Below, in pieces: positions 1 through 11,440 of a DNA stretch of 64,000 bases. Origin of the DNA: Glandiceps talaboti. Taxonomy: Eukaryota; Hemichordata; Enteropneusta; Spengelidae. The DNA is taken from NCBI RefSeq assembly GCF_964340395.1, contig NC_135560.1, forward strand, positions 16,536,598 through 16,600,597, in the 5' to 3' direction. Numbering within the stretch: the first letter of the stretch is position 1; every line of letters starts with the position of its first letter. A model generated the notes under the pieces. It was given only the letters and a program-made list of their open reading frames with translations, was not told the DNA's origin and did not search any database. The translations under genes and the position numbers were made by a program.

Positions 1-145
1 AAACTACATAGTGGAAGGGCTGAACAGCCGAACCACTTCTACACATGTTACAAAAAACAAACAAAAAAAAAAACCAACAAAAAACAAAAAACAGTGGAGC
101 TATTCTGACTGATAAGTTGCTTGTACAGAAGGTAAAAATGGAATA
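1..145. repeat. Dispersed repeat fragment, inverted copy near 12.8 kb
   Basis: The first ~145 bases (a 'gaaccacttctacacatg' stretch, an A-rich run, then 'cagtggagctattctgactgat') reappear in reverse complement at about 12735-12855, where 'cagaatagctccgctg', a T-rich run and 'catgtagaagtggttc' lie in mirrored order. The two are diverged copies of one interspersed element. The element runs off the left edge, so its type cannot be determined. Confidence 0.6.
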
Positions 146-208
146 ATGTTGGTAACATTTTGACTTCTATTTCAGAACTTTGCCTGGAGACCCAAGATTA
201 TATATTTA

Positions 209-350
209 AGCAATAACCCCCGCCGAAGGCGGGTAAACACGAGATTTTGGTACAATTCGCGACATATAGCACGAGCCGAATGGCGAGTGCTATATGGAGC
301 GAATTGTACCAAATTCGAGTGTATACCCGCCTTCGGCGGGGGTTATTGCT
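209..350. repeat. Near-perfect 142-bp palindrome (foldback/MITE-like element)
   Basis: The left arm begins 'agcaataacccccgccgaag' and the right arm ends with its exact reverse complement 'cttcggcgggggttattgct'. The two arms pair over almost 70 bp with a few mismatches and essentially no loop, around a centre near 280. The GC-rich ends stand out in an AT-rich flank. A palindrome without coding capacity is typical of non-autonomous foldback or MITE elements. The short open frames crossing it are shadows. Confidence 0.85.
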
Positions 351-905
351 ATTATATTATATCAAAATATGTGTCTATTTCTTCTAAATGTGATTCTGTG
401 GTTATTTATATGCCTGAAAAGGCGAATTCGCTCGTACAGAAAAAGATCGTCGGTAATAGATCGTCGGGAACGAGCATATATTTTGATGAGTGGATACGTT
501 CACGTCGCCCATACACACACACTGCATGAACACAAACCATACACTGCATTGCATTGCATTGATAAATTACTTTATTTACATCATATAATGCTAACGAAAA
601 CGCGTTGAAAACTAGAGCAACGAAGAAAACGGGACAAGAGGTCAAAGAAAGTAACAATTTTGTTTGGATATTTACATAAGAACAATACAATCTTGTACAC
701 TGCTAAAAATAGATGTCTCGGCGTTGAATCAGTTGAATGGAGAAAGCTCGAGGCAGTAAATCAGAGACGCGACGTTACACAGTCTACTTTAATTTAATGG
801 TTAACAAATTGAACATTGACTGAACCTGAAAATGTACAGTTTTGAAATAATCCTGACGCACTTGACTGATGGTTAAAAGTTAATTATAAATTGGTGTTGC
901 TTGAT

Positions 906-1121
906 TCAACGAGAGCAGGACGCTGACGGCTCGTTGCATGGGAGAACTTGTACGTTATCAGCCATGGCCAGTGATGTTGAAGCCACTGATCGATCGTTGC
1001 TTTCGATCGCAAGGTCATCAGTGGAATTATTTGGACTACTGTAACCCAAACTATTGTACAGGATACCTGACATACCTTTACTCTGAGGAAGTGTTAACTT
1101 ATTTGGTATAAGAACGAACAC
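906..1121 (-). CDS. Possible last exon of an unrecognised minus-strand gene
   Basis: An open frame on the minus strand is preceded by an acceptor-like 'ctag' at about 1125-1128 and ends in a stop at 906. It starts 'FVLIPNKLTLPQSKG', a hydrophobic-then-basic pattern, followed by a Ser/Asn/Asp-rich tail ending 'PSASCSR'. Its composition looks more like protein than that of the neighbouring shadow frames, and it could be the cytoplasmic tail of a membrane protein. No upstream exon was identified and no family recognised. It may be spurious. Confidence 0.25.
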   Translation of the reverse strand: MFVLIPNKLTLPQSKGMSGILYNSLGYSSPNNSTDDLAIESNDRSVASTSLAMADNVQVLPCNEPSASCSR

Positions 1122-1164
1122 TAGCTTCTTTTTTGTGAGTACTATTCATGTGCTAGTTTAGGGG

Positions 1165-1198
1165 CCCATTTTACCACTGCCAGCCGTGGTAAAATGGG
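1165..1198. repeat. 13-bp perfect hairpin
   Basis: 'cccattttaccac' (1165-1177) and its exact complement (1186-1198) are separated by 8 bases. A further 'ttttaccaca' follows at 1200. It is probably the end of a small inverted-repeat element. I see nothing else in 1122-1820. Confidence 0.6.
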
Positions 1199-1904
1199 AT
1201 TTTACCACAGTTATTATCCAATCAGAATGGCCCATAGTAGCATGATATAATATAATTTTTATTTTACCTCCTTTGTAAACAAACTAACAGCGTATATTTA
1301 AACAGTTTATTACCAATGCACATTTCATGTTAAATGTATATTGTTGATAAAATAATTATTATTATTCACACATTTCTCAGGAAAGTGCCTCTGGAAATTC
1401 CAAAAATATTTAGGAAGCTGACGGCACAACAATTCTCACGTAACTTTTATTGTCATTGAACATATGTTATCCATATTTCCAATCCAGCAAGATTGTTTTG
1501 TGTCCACATTGCTCAAAGAAAGCATTGTGTAATGCAGGACTGTTTGTCAATCAAGTTGCTGTTCATGTCTTTGGGAGTAAGGTTTTCTTAGTAATAGCAT
1601 TTTCCAGGTAATTGTCTCCATAAAAAGAGAAGCAACATGAATGATCATATCACATTTTATAACTGAAATCTGAAACTTGGCAAAAATCTTAAAATAAAAT
1701 GAAAATAATCATACATCGATATTCTCAAATTATTTTTATTTATATCTTTTTATTTGGAGGTTGTCTGCAAGACTGTAGATGTCGTGTACACTTGAGCAGT
1801 GATCCTGCCATCTTTCCTGTGTGTACGTCAGAGTCAACCAGTCTACACCAAGCTTCAGAATCACTGTCTCCTTGTTGCTACGCCTCCATCACCAGACCAT
1901 TATC

Positions 1905-2158
1905 ATGCCATGTGCACAGACAATTTTCAAAATAGCAAAACATAGGACTATGTTAACGGTATTTATGTCAATGGTACTCCTAACTATTTTGCTATTGGCT
2001 ACAATCACCAATTCCTATACAACTAATATTAACCTTACCAGGATACCAGCATACTTTCCAAGGTATGATACCGTTATATTATAATTGTTATTTTTTATTG
2101 AGGTTCAGTAGTGTTATAGGCATGGCAAAGTGTCTGTCCACCTATCTGACTGTCGAGA

Positions 2159-2201
<43 letters not shown>

Positions 2202-5200
2202 GCAATGTACATGTGTTTAATTAAGTAAAGTCAAAACCCACTGGACTGAGTTCATATCACACTGTACTGAATGTCTGCCTTATTTGTAGTGAACTTACTG
2301 TATAACTAGAAACCATATAGGGACTCCATTCAAGTATCTTCCCCAATGTTATCAGCTTTCTTTCAAGACTTTAACCGTGATGTTGATCCTCAGGATCTAA
2401 TTATCAAAACCAAGCCACTTCTTACATATCACAGACACTTTGTGCCCCGGTAGTATATATTTGTTGCTAACAATTTATCATGCCACCATTCTCACATAGA
2501 ACAAAGTAATTAAGGGCGACTGTGTCTTCTACAAAGATTTTTAGTAAATGTTTCCTAATAATGTCACAACCAGACATAAATGTTTGCATCTATCAGTTCA
2601 TTCATCACAAATGATGGTGTTGCTTATGATTGTCTTTTGAATGGCTAAGTAAGGCTTCTGAAGGTCAACTGAAGGCCTTCAAAAGGCTAAATTAGCCATC
2701 ATATTTGGTATGTGAGTGCAAAATGGCCACCTAATACAAATATGTTAATCTCAAAATATCAATCCTTTCAGGAGGGCATATACAAACTTATACCTTGCAG
2801 AAAAATATCCTTCATAACCAATATGTATAATCAATATGTACCAGGCACTCAATTAAGAGTATGTTTATAATAATTGGTGTATTCTATCCATTTTTCAAGG
2901 CCATATTTTTAGGACAAATGGGAATATTAATGACAAATTTTTGTTTGTATCATATATGGTTTCTACCATAGGAAATCTCAATGTATTTTTTTTCACGACT
3001 GATAGATTGTTCGTAACTTTTTATGTAGATAAATATGATAGCAACATTTTATCCTAGCAGGTGAAGTGAATGAAGAATGCATATATTATTCAATACTTTG
3101 TTCCAGATTCATGAATGTTACACCAGCAAAAGCTTTCAGTGGAGAGACTGGTAATAAAACTACAGTCAAACAACTAAATGATTCCATATCTCTATCAAGG
3201 TAAAATACAGATTTCTAATCTTCTCAGCAGAGCACTTACCTAAACCACCATCACTGAGCATGTCTTAATTCTCAAGGTGAAAAAATAAACCACTAACAAT
3301 TGTCATTAGTTCAGTTAACATAACAATATGATATAAGCAAAACATTGTCTGGCTCAATAACAATCTTACCAACAGTGCTACATTTTATCATCTGGCTCAA
3401 CAGAAATCTCACCAACAGTGCTACACATTTTATCATCTAGCTAATCTTACCACTAGACAGTGCTACATTTTATCATCTGGTTCAACAAAAATCTTACTAA
3501 CAATGATATACTTTATCCTCTGGTTAAATAAAATGTTACCAACAGAGATGTGTTGAGCACGATGATAAAGTGTAGCAATGTTAGTAAGACTTTTGTCGTG
3601 CCAGGTGATAAAATGTTACTATGTTGATAAGATTTTATTGAGCTAAATATTTTGTTTCAGGTTTAGTGATTTTCATTGTAGTTAAGTGTGTTTACATTTA
3701 TCTGATTTTAAGAAAAACAAATATTTTCTGAAAAGAAGGGAAAAGAATAATTAGGTGGCTGAAGTTTAACTAAGAATATTTCTGTAAATTTAACCCTCGA
3801 TAATATAATATCATTTGCAGTGATTTTGAATTGATCATATATAACCCATTTGTACTTGTACACAAACAGTATCACACGTGAACATACAGAGGACATGGAT
3901 ATATGTATCAATGTGACACTAAAATACCAACCTATGATGAAAGAAGAAAATATCAACAAATTAACAAAAGCTATTGTAGAAAGCTTACATCTGCCATGGA
4001 AACAAAATGATTCCAGCAGAGACAAAATACGGTAAGTCTATTAAGAGAACTAGTCCAAAAGAGAACAAACTATTAAGTTAAAAACATGGACTTTGACTAT
4101 GTTGTTCACATTATTTTTTCAAGTGGAGAAACAGTAAAGTTGTTGTTTTTATCATTGACTATCCAAAATAAATAGCCCTTTCTCATCCATCATGGCAACT
4201 TACACAATAATACCCCAGCATACCTCAAACCCATAGTTGCTATGAAAAATAGTGAAAAAGACAGGGCCAATCTAATCATGTGTAAGGAGTAACAATACTA
4301 ATATATAATGATAATATAATAATAATGTTGCTTTTTATGTAGCACTTTATTATTGTATTTAAAAGCTTTTTATTGGAGCATAAAAAGTTATACATAACAG
4401 GTCTTTACAGTATCTGGATAAAACACAAAATGATTTCTTTATGTAGCACTTTCCCACTCTGTGCTGAAGTGCTTTACAATTTTCCATGTTGTTTCCTGTA
4501 AGAAGTTGGTTAGCTAGTAAGGCAACCTTTAGATATTTTGATAATATTCAGTTCAGTAGTTATAAATTGTGGCATATGCCAGAATTTTGCGTCCGGCACA
4601 AAAAGCTCAGATTTTTGTAATACGCCATATTTGCATTTCCAAAGTTCCAGCCATTTCATAAGTGCTGATCACAAGATGATGACCAAGATATAGCAGAGTG
4701 AGGGCAAAAAATGGGTCATTACTGCTGATTGTATGGCAGTGCACAAAATGGTAAACAAAATATGTGTAAAAGAACACAATGTGATATTAAAAAACTAATA
4801 AGGCAGTGGTTAGGCATACTTGTTACTAATAAAACAGTACAGTGTGAACAACATGGAAATTTAGAGTTAACTTTATATCTGCATGATGTATTCACACTAC
4901 AGATTCAATCATTCTGGCATTCACTTCCTGCCCACAAATGACTTGCGAACAGCATTTATCTCTTGTGTTGAACCAGATTGTTCATATGAAATAAATCTTT
5001 TATTTATCTCTTTAGTAGTTGGAATATGGCATAGTATCAATTGCTTATTTTGCAACAAATAAACCGGTAAACACAAATAAACAATCATCAATGCATATAT
5101 GAAGAATATATGACACAAAATAGAAGTAAATACAATATTAAAAACAAAGTTAGCAATGCATTTTCTATTGAAAGAAATTCTTGCTATGTACAAATAGTTG

Positions 5201-8200
5201 CTCTTTAATAGTATTGTTACAAACTCCTTGATTACTTTTGCAGAGTATGTGAAGAATGTTATAAGTTGCTGTGATGCAAAACAGATTACATATTTACAAA
5301 TGAAAATTTATACTTGTAGAATGAAACGTTTTTGGAAGTGAAACAGACAGAAAAAAAGACTGATGGATATTTTCATTTGTAACTATGAACCAAGAGTCCA
5401 TGGACATTCATTCTCAGATTACTTATTGACTATTATGTTTATTCAATTCACAGAAAAAAAATAACTAAGGTGTCCACTATTCAGGAGCAATTCAGCTTAA
5501 CACAACAGAATGTCAAAGTGGGAACACGGATAAAAACATCTATTAATAACAGACGAGTATCAATGACGAAATTCGTGTACGCATATCTATCCAAGGTAAA
5601 TTGGTCTTAGACTATGTCCACTTGTTTTATCATATCTTTAACGTGGCATAAGCTGGTATAAGTTTATAAGTTATTTTGATAGTCGTACAAATTTAAATGA
5701 TACAAAATCATGAATTTACTCTCAAGAACTCAAATTTATTGACACCTTTATTTATTTCATTTAGTGGTATTCTACATATCTTTAATATAAAGTAAACCAT
5801 AGACCCGTTGGTGGAGGGTCTATGAGTAAACTAAGCAAATAAAAGTAATATCTTTGACACGAAAACTTTGAAGAGACACTAATTATCTCTTCTAAGAGAT
5901 AATTTAAATTCTGATCAAAAGAATTTTATTAATCGCTGAAAATATTTCCTTTAGTACATAAGATTCAACATTAATTTTTCTACCAATAAACAGAAGGAAT
6001 TGTTTGCCAGGAAGAAATTTAATTCATGCAGTATTGTTGGCAGTAGTGGAATTCTAGAAGGTAGTGGATGTGGACAACAAATTGACATGGCAGATGCTGT
6101 TTTCAGGTAGATTTATTATGTAGTGCACTATCAGAGGGTGGTGAATATCTGAACAAGTCTTTTGTCAATATCTTTGGATGGGGGAATTGGGAGAGATGAG
6201 AGAACCACTTTCAGCAAAACTGATGGCAAGAAATTGCAAGCCTCCCCATCCATCTGTGATGCTAAGGCATAACATGATAGGTATTACAAAATGTTTGGGT
6301 CATTACAAGTGGGGCTTCTCTGCATTACTGTCATAGAGTTCTTGAATCTATTTTTTTTTGTGTCAGGTCGATTTGTGAAAGGCCAAAATCCATAAACTTG
6401 AATCAGATCACAAAGTTCTATCACTACAGAGATGAAATAAACTCCTGAAAAAAGAGGTGGAAATGACTGAAAATGTTGAAGCTACAATATTGCTAAGAGG
6501 ATAATTGATTTTTCTTGTTGAAAATAGACCTATGCAACTATGGATAACCTAAATAAAATACCGAATCTAAAATAAAAACCCAATCCTCATCCATATGGCC
6601 ACTTTATGACCACAATCAATGCACTCAGTCATTCATTTAATTTAATTTATAAATTAAGGTAAGATATAATTATAGCATGTGTGAATGTAAAACGTTTAAT
6701 ATTATCATTAATACCTTTATTTCAGATTCAATGTTCCACCAAAAGAACCTTACACAAAAGATGCTGGTAATAAGACCACAATCAATACACTGAATCAATC
6801 AATCTATGCATTAAGGTAAAATGTACAATCCACTTATTGCCTGGCTAAGAGGGCACTAGTAGACATCCATTACAATGTGGGCTGTAAGGTTGTAAGGCTG
6901 AAAGCCAGAAATAGTTGTTATATAACAACACAAGGGGTAATATGACATCTACTAGTGCCCGAATAAGGCAAGGCAATAAGTGCTTTATAACATATCACAT
7001 TCTCAGGCACAGACATGTATTCTTTTTCATAACCAAAGCAAATCCCTGATACGACTTCCATGCTACATGAATATCGCCCTAGGGAAAACAGAATGCGACT
7101 AGTGCCCCTATATGCAAATTTTATTAGATGTATTGTACCATAGTATGTGTACAGTTACATAAATAATTGCTTACTAACAGATCTTTCAGTACTGTTCAGG
7201 GTATATGGTATTATGGCTAAGTCATTACATCTAACAAAACATTTGCAAGAAAAACTTTCCAGTTACAGCTTGTATAGCTTAAAGTGTTGGAGAAATTGTA
7301 ATCAGAAAGACATCAGTGACAGTTCAAATGTACAACTTTAACCAATAGTTACAACATACAATCCTTGTTCTATATTTTGCTCTTTTGGCAGGTATAGCTC
7401 ACTGAAAACACCTGCAAACAAAACCAAATTTGTACAAGACATGAAAGAAGCTATTCAAGATGGGTTCATTTGGATCCCTGATTTCTCCTTACCTTGGATA
7501 ACACCTGCAAGTAAAACAGCCTACTCTTTGCTGAGAAAGACTGGTTTCAAAATGGTCTTTATGCACCCTGATCATGTCCGAGCAATCAACAATGTTTGGA
7601 AACCTTGGGGAGTTACAGGACGTCTATCAACTGGTAAGTTGTACTTTATGCCATAATTCATAAATGGACACCATTGCTACCACCAAACTAGAGAGAGTAT
7701 ACAGTTTCAATTAAGCAACACACTATGTTTTTACACCTCACACATTTTCCTTATGAATTACACACTGTTGTCAGACAAAATACAAACATTGATAGTGTGC
7801 CTGCAATTCACTGAGTAACTTATTAGATCAATATCACTGTCGGTTGAATCAAGGAAGGAAATTAAAACTCTAATTTACCTTCATTGGTTAGCAGTCGGTC
7901 ACTGTTGCTGCTTGGGACTTGGCAAGCATGCATATGCATTGGATGAACAGTGAATATTCATGACTCCTAACTGCCTTCAGATAGATTTAGTCATAAATAT
8001 TGTGTAGTGTAGATTCAATATTTTAACTTTTCCACTTTTTTTCCAGGGTTTTACTTCATCAGTGTGGCGATAGAGCTTTGTGATAACATTCAAGTGTATG
8101 GATTTTGGCCTTTCAAGAATGGACCTGACAATACGACAGTTCATTATCACTATTACAATAACGTGACATCTAATGACCATGACTTTTCACGCGAGTTCTT

Positions 8201-8270
8201 AATGATATTTGAACTTCATCAACTTGGGGTGCTAAAGTTGACAGATGAACCATGTAAATATAAAAAATAG
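1905..8270 (+). CDS. Alpha-2,8-sialyltransferase-like (GT29, ST8Sia type), copy A
   Basis: Eight exons rebuild a 407-aa protein: 1905-2062, 3107-3199, 3870-4031, 5454-5595, 5994-6106, 6726-6815, 7392-7633 and 8047-8270. All splice sites are GT-AG and the phases agree. Family role: transfer of sialic acid from CMP-sialic acid to glycans in the Golgi. Seen: a short cytoplasmic N-terminus, a signal anchor at about residues 17-36 (type II topology) and a stem. Sialylmotif L follows ('CSIVGSSGILEGSGCG', Cys197), then motif S ('LSTGFYFISVAIELCD', Cys345, 'YGFWPF'), and motif VS as H378-x4-E383 with a C-terminal Cys403. Cys197/Cys345 match the family disulfide. Odd: motif III reads HYYNN where copy B has HYYDN, and exon 2 resembles exon 6. 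The start is the Met shared with copy B. Acceptor specificity cannot be read from sequence; the ST8Sia assignment rests on motif wording. Confidence 0.9.
2159..2202. repeat. (TGTC)n microsatellite
   Basis: About ten TGTC/CTGT units in intron 1 of sialyltransferase copy A. Confidence 0.9.
3330..3660. repeat. Degenerate ~45-bp tandem repeat in intron 2 of copy A
   Basis: Successive diverged units contain 'atcttaccaacagtgctaca' then 'ttttatcatctggctcaac'. The later ones (about 3560-3650) are in the opposite orientation ('gataaaatgttac'). Copy B carries the counterpart at about 54295-54500. Unit spacing is irregular, so this is a decayed minisatellite and not a CRISPR array. Confidence 0.7.
4310..4505. 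repeat. Interspersed repeat insertion, specific to copy A intron 3
   Basis: The stretch carries 'ttatgtagcactttcccact' and 'gctgaagtgctttacaa', wording common at the 3' ends of invertebrate SINE/LINE families. It is flanked by 'ataatataataataatg'. The matching intron of copy B is much shorter and lacks it, so the insertion probably followed the duplication. Confidence 0.45.
6362..6446 (-). pseudogene. Antisense relic of sialyltransferase exon 8 in intron 5 of copy A
   Basis: On the minus strand the sequence has an acceptor-like 'ttttttcag' followed by codons reading 'GVYFISVVIELCDLIQVYG' and then 'FWPFTNRPDT'. This is sialylmotif S, homologous to true exon 8 on the plus strand, but it lacks the VS half. 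The same relic, also inverted relative to its host gene, sits in copy B at 51350-51440. Confidence 0.8.
6597..6661 (+). pseudogene. Decayed extra copy of exon 6 (copy A)
   Basis: Just upstream of true exon 6 (6726-6815) lies 'atgaccacaatcaatgcact' followed by 'cagtcattcatttaa' and a donor-like 'aaggtaaga'. It resembles the 3' half of exon 6 but is disrupted. Copy B carries a longer version at about 51109-51200. The pair shows that exon 6 was tandemly duplicated before the gene itself was. Confidence 0.6.
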
Positions 8271-11200
8271 CGCAAATATTGCGTTCTCACACAACTTCAT
8301 GTTCAGGGCAATGATAGATAATCATTTTTTGAAGATTTAAAGTTGTAACCAAAACAAAATTTTCATACTTAATTTCCATCATAATAATCCAGCCATCCTA
8401 TGTTGCAACTGTACTTAATCAAGACAATTATAGCAACATCCTAATCAAACTTTAAAGTGATGTGTCTACAACAAGATTTTGTACTTCTTTATTTTTCAAA
8501 ATCAACTTGGAACCAAGTCATACCAATGTAACAGGTTTAACTTTCTTGGTTGTCTCATTGTAATATTTTAAATGCCAGCTACATTCAGTTTATATGGGTA
8601 GGTGATGAAACAGCTGTCTTACAACATATTATATAATCAAGTCATAAACCAAACTGGCCATGCTACACACTTTACCACCAGCGGAAATAGTAAAGTAAAC
8701 ATTTATAGCTAATTAACAATGTACTGTTCTCACTGTGTCAGCTATTAATGAGGACAAATCTATACATTCTCAACAAAGTTAAGCTCAATCTACTGGGTAA
8801 TTTCAAAGTTGAAGATTTTTGAGGAAAAGCAATGATATAGCATAACACTTCTAGAAACATCTAACCAAGTTTCAGACTCACTCACTTAGTACTTTTTTGA
8901 GATTTTGAGTTTTTGACCAAAATTCACATTTTACACCTAAATTCAATATCACTGATGAGATCATTATGTGCTTAATATTTCTTCACCTATACATCCCTAT
9001 CAAATTTTAGTCCAATCTGCTTTGTAGTTTTGGACTTTTGACCAAAGACACATTTTTAGCCCTAATTTGCATATCACTGATGGCTCATCATGTTATCAAC
9101 AATTCTTAGTACAGACACCCTGAAGAATGTTTCACCCAAATATCAGCCCAATCTGCCCAGTAGGTTTTAAGTTCTGGCCATTGCTAAGGGCATGGACATG
9201 GTTACTAGGGCCAATTGGGTCAAAATGTTTTGAACAAAATTTGCAAAATAACACTTTCAGAAACATCTCACAAAGTTTCAGACTCATCGACCAAGTACTT
9301 TTTGAAATATAAGTTTTTGGCAAAAAATGAACATTTTTACACCTAATTTGCATATTACTCATGGATTCGTTGTATCCTTAATATCTCTTCATCCATACAT
9401 CCCTAAATACATTCCCATTAAATTTCAGCCCAATCTGCCCAGTCATTTTGGAATTATAGATTTTTCACCCAAAAGACACATTTTTAGCCCTAATTTGCAT
9501 ATCACTAATGGGACCACCATATCATGAAGAATTCTTAGTAAAAACACCCTGAAGAATATTTCACTCAAATTTCAGCCCAATCTGCCCAGTAGTTTTTGAG
9601 TTTAAGTTTTTTGACCAAAAATCACATTTTTTGACCCAAATCACAAACTGGTGGTAAGATCATTTTGATTTGAACAATTTCCCAACTTGACATCCAAGGT
9701 AATGGACCCACCAAATATGGCAATCGGTTTAGAGGTCTTTGACTTTAAGTTGTTTACACACACACAAACAAGCACACAGACAGACAGATGCCAGGTGATC
9801 CCTACTGAACCTCAGTTCAGTTGTGCTAATAAAGATAAAGTAGATATTATTACTAAACGTCTCTTTATATCTCTTCTAGTTTTTTGTTGCATCTACTCCA
9901 CATTATCGGGTTCTGTACCTGCATGCTTGCCTGTGTGTGTGCGTGCACCTTCATATCTCAATATCGCAATTTCAACCAAACTTGGCACAAAGGTAACATG
10001 CTATATGAGACATATGCACGTGACTTTGTTTTGTGACTGAATCAAATACGGCCATTTGGCGGCCATATTTGTTGTATGTGCGTTCACCCTCATCTCTCTG
10101 GCATGCACCAACTGATTTTAACCAAAACTGGCACAAAGGTAACATGATATGTGAGACATATGCTTGTGAAATATTCTCAGAAGTAAACCATAACACAAGA
10201 TATGTTTTCAGAAGCCTGACTGTTTATTTGTATACGTACAAAATAAAAACACAAAAGTAGGAAGCCATATACATCTTACATGCTACTCCAAATCATAATT
10301 ACAATTTAGTTAATGTTTCTTCTCCAAAGAATTGCATACTTTAGGTATTTACGTATGGAGAGATGGTTTCAGATCATTCAAAAAGAACCCAACATAACGT
10401 CTACTAATAGATGTTGCATAAATGGTTGTTTAACTAGGAAGTGTATATCAAATATGGCAGACTGAGACATACATATTCTCAACAAGTTCACTCACGGTTG
10501 TCAAACTTCATAGGATAAGCACACATTGATAATACCAACAATGGAACATTTGCATGAATTCCCTGAACTTTCATACATTTTAGTGTATGTGAACTAGGCT
10601 GCAAGATACAGTTGTTGCAACATTCCAATTCATTTGAAAGTTTATGTGCATGCAGTGAATTACCCCAAATTCTGGTTGAAAAACAAACAATTACATGTTT
10701 TGGCCACTAGAAGTGCTACTTCAAAGCAAGACAGTGATGCCATGATAGTTGATTACTGTAGGCCTCTTTTGGAAAAATCATTTGACAGTGTTTCAGAAGT
10801 GAAGTCAATGGTTGAGCTCAGCTAGTCAGAAGTTTTGTTAATGGGATGTAACTTTACGGATTCAAAGGGTTATTTTATGCATTTTGATTCCTTATAAGTT
10901 ATACTGCCATATGGTTGGTTGTCAATGACTGAAGTGTTAGCCCTCATAATCTCTAATCTGCAATGCCATCTTACAACACTTCTTTCAAAAATGGCTGCAA
11001 TGTTGGTAACCAGAATATGCCATATTATAGGAGTAGGCCAATCACTATATCTTACAGCTTGTTACAAACATGTATCTTCATTAGACTTGGTCTGAATAAC
11101 ACTTATCCTGATGTGAGTTTGCATTTGTTGGTTCACGTACAATACTGAACAAAATGGCCATGCATTGACATTTAAAGACCTAAACAAGTACATTTACATT

Positions 11201-11440
11201 GGTCACAGGTGCACTATTTTTTACTGTGCTTCCAAGAATTGCAATACTCATCTTGCGTGAACTTGTATTTGGAATGTAGCCGTGGGCTGTGAATTTAATA
11301 TCTATGTAAACTTCAAAAGGGATACAGAATGAATTCATTCTATATACTGTGCTGAGACAATTATCAATTCTAAATCTACACCTAAACAATGCACACTAAT
11401 AAATAAACCTAGGGGGTCCATTTACACTGGATAAGTTAAA
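8271..11440. other. Gene-free spacer with diverged interspersed repeats
   Basis: No gene is recognisable between the stop of copy A and the stop of CCT3. About 8830-9850 is a degenerate repeat with recurring phrases such as 'cctaatttgcatatcactga' and 'tcagcccaatctgcccagta'. It ends in a CA/CAGA-rich stretch and 'ctgaacctcagttcagttg'; the same family occurs at 52760-53370. About 9965-10165 holds two ~145-bp-spaced copies of a 'ggcacaaaggtaacatg' unit. The open frames here are incidental. Confidence 0.7.

Noticed and set aside
3330-3660. Regularly recurring units suggesting a CRISPR-like array
   Set aside because: Units are diverged, spacing is irregular, some are inverted, and the host genome is animal.
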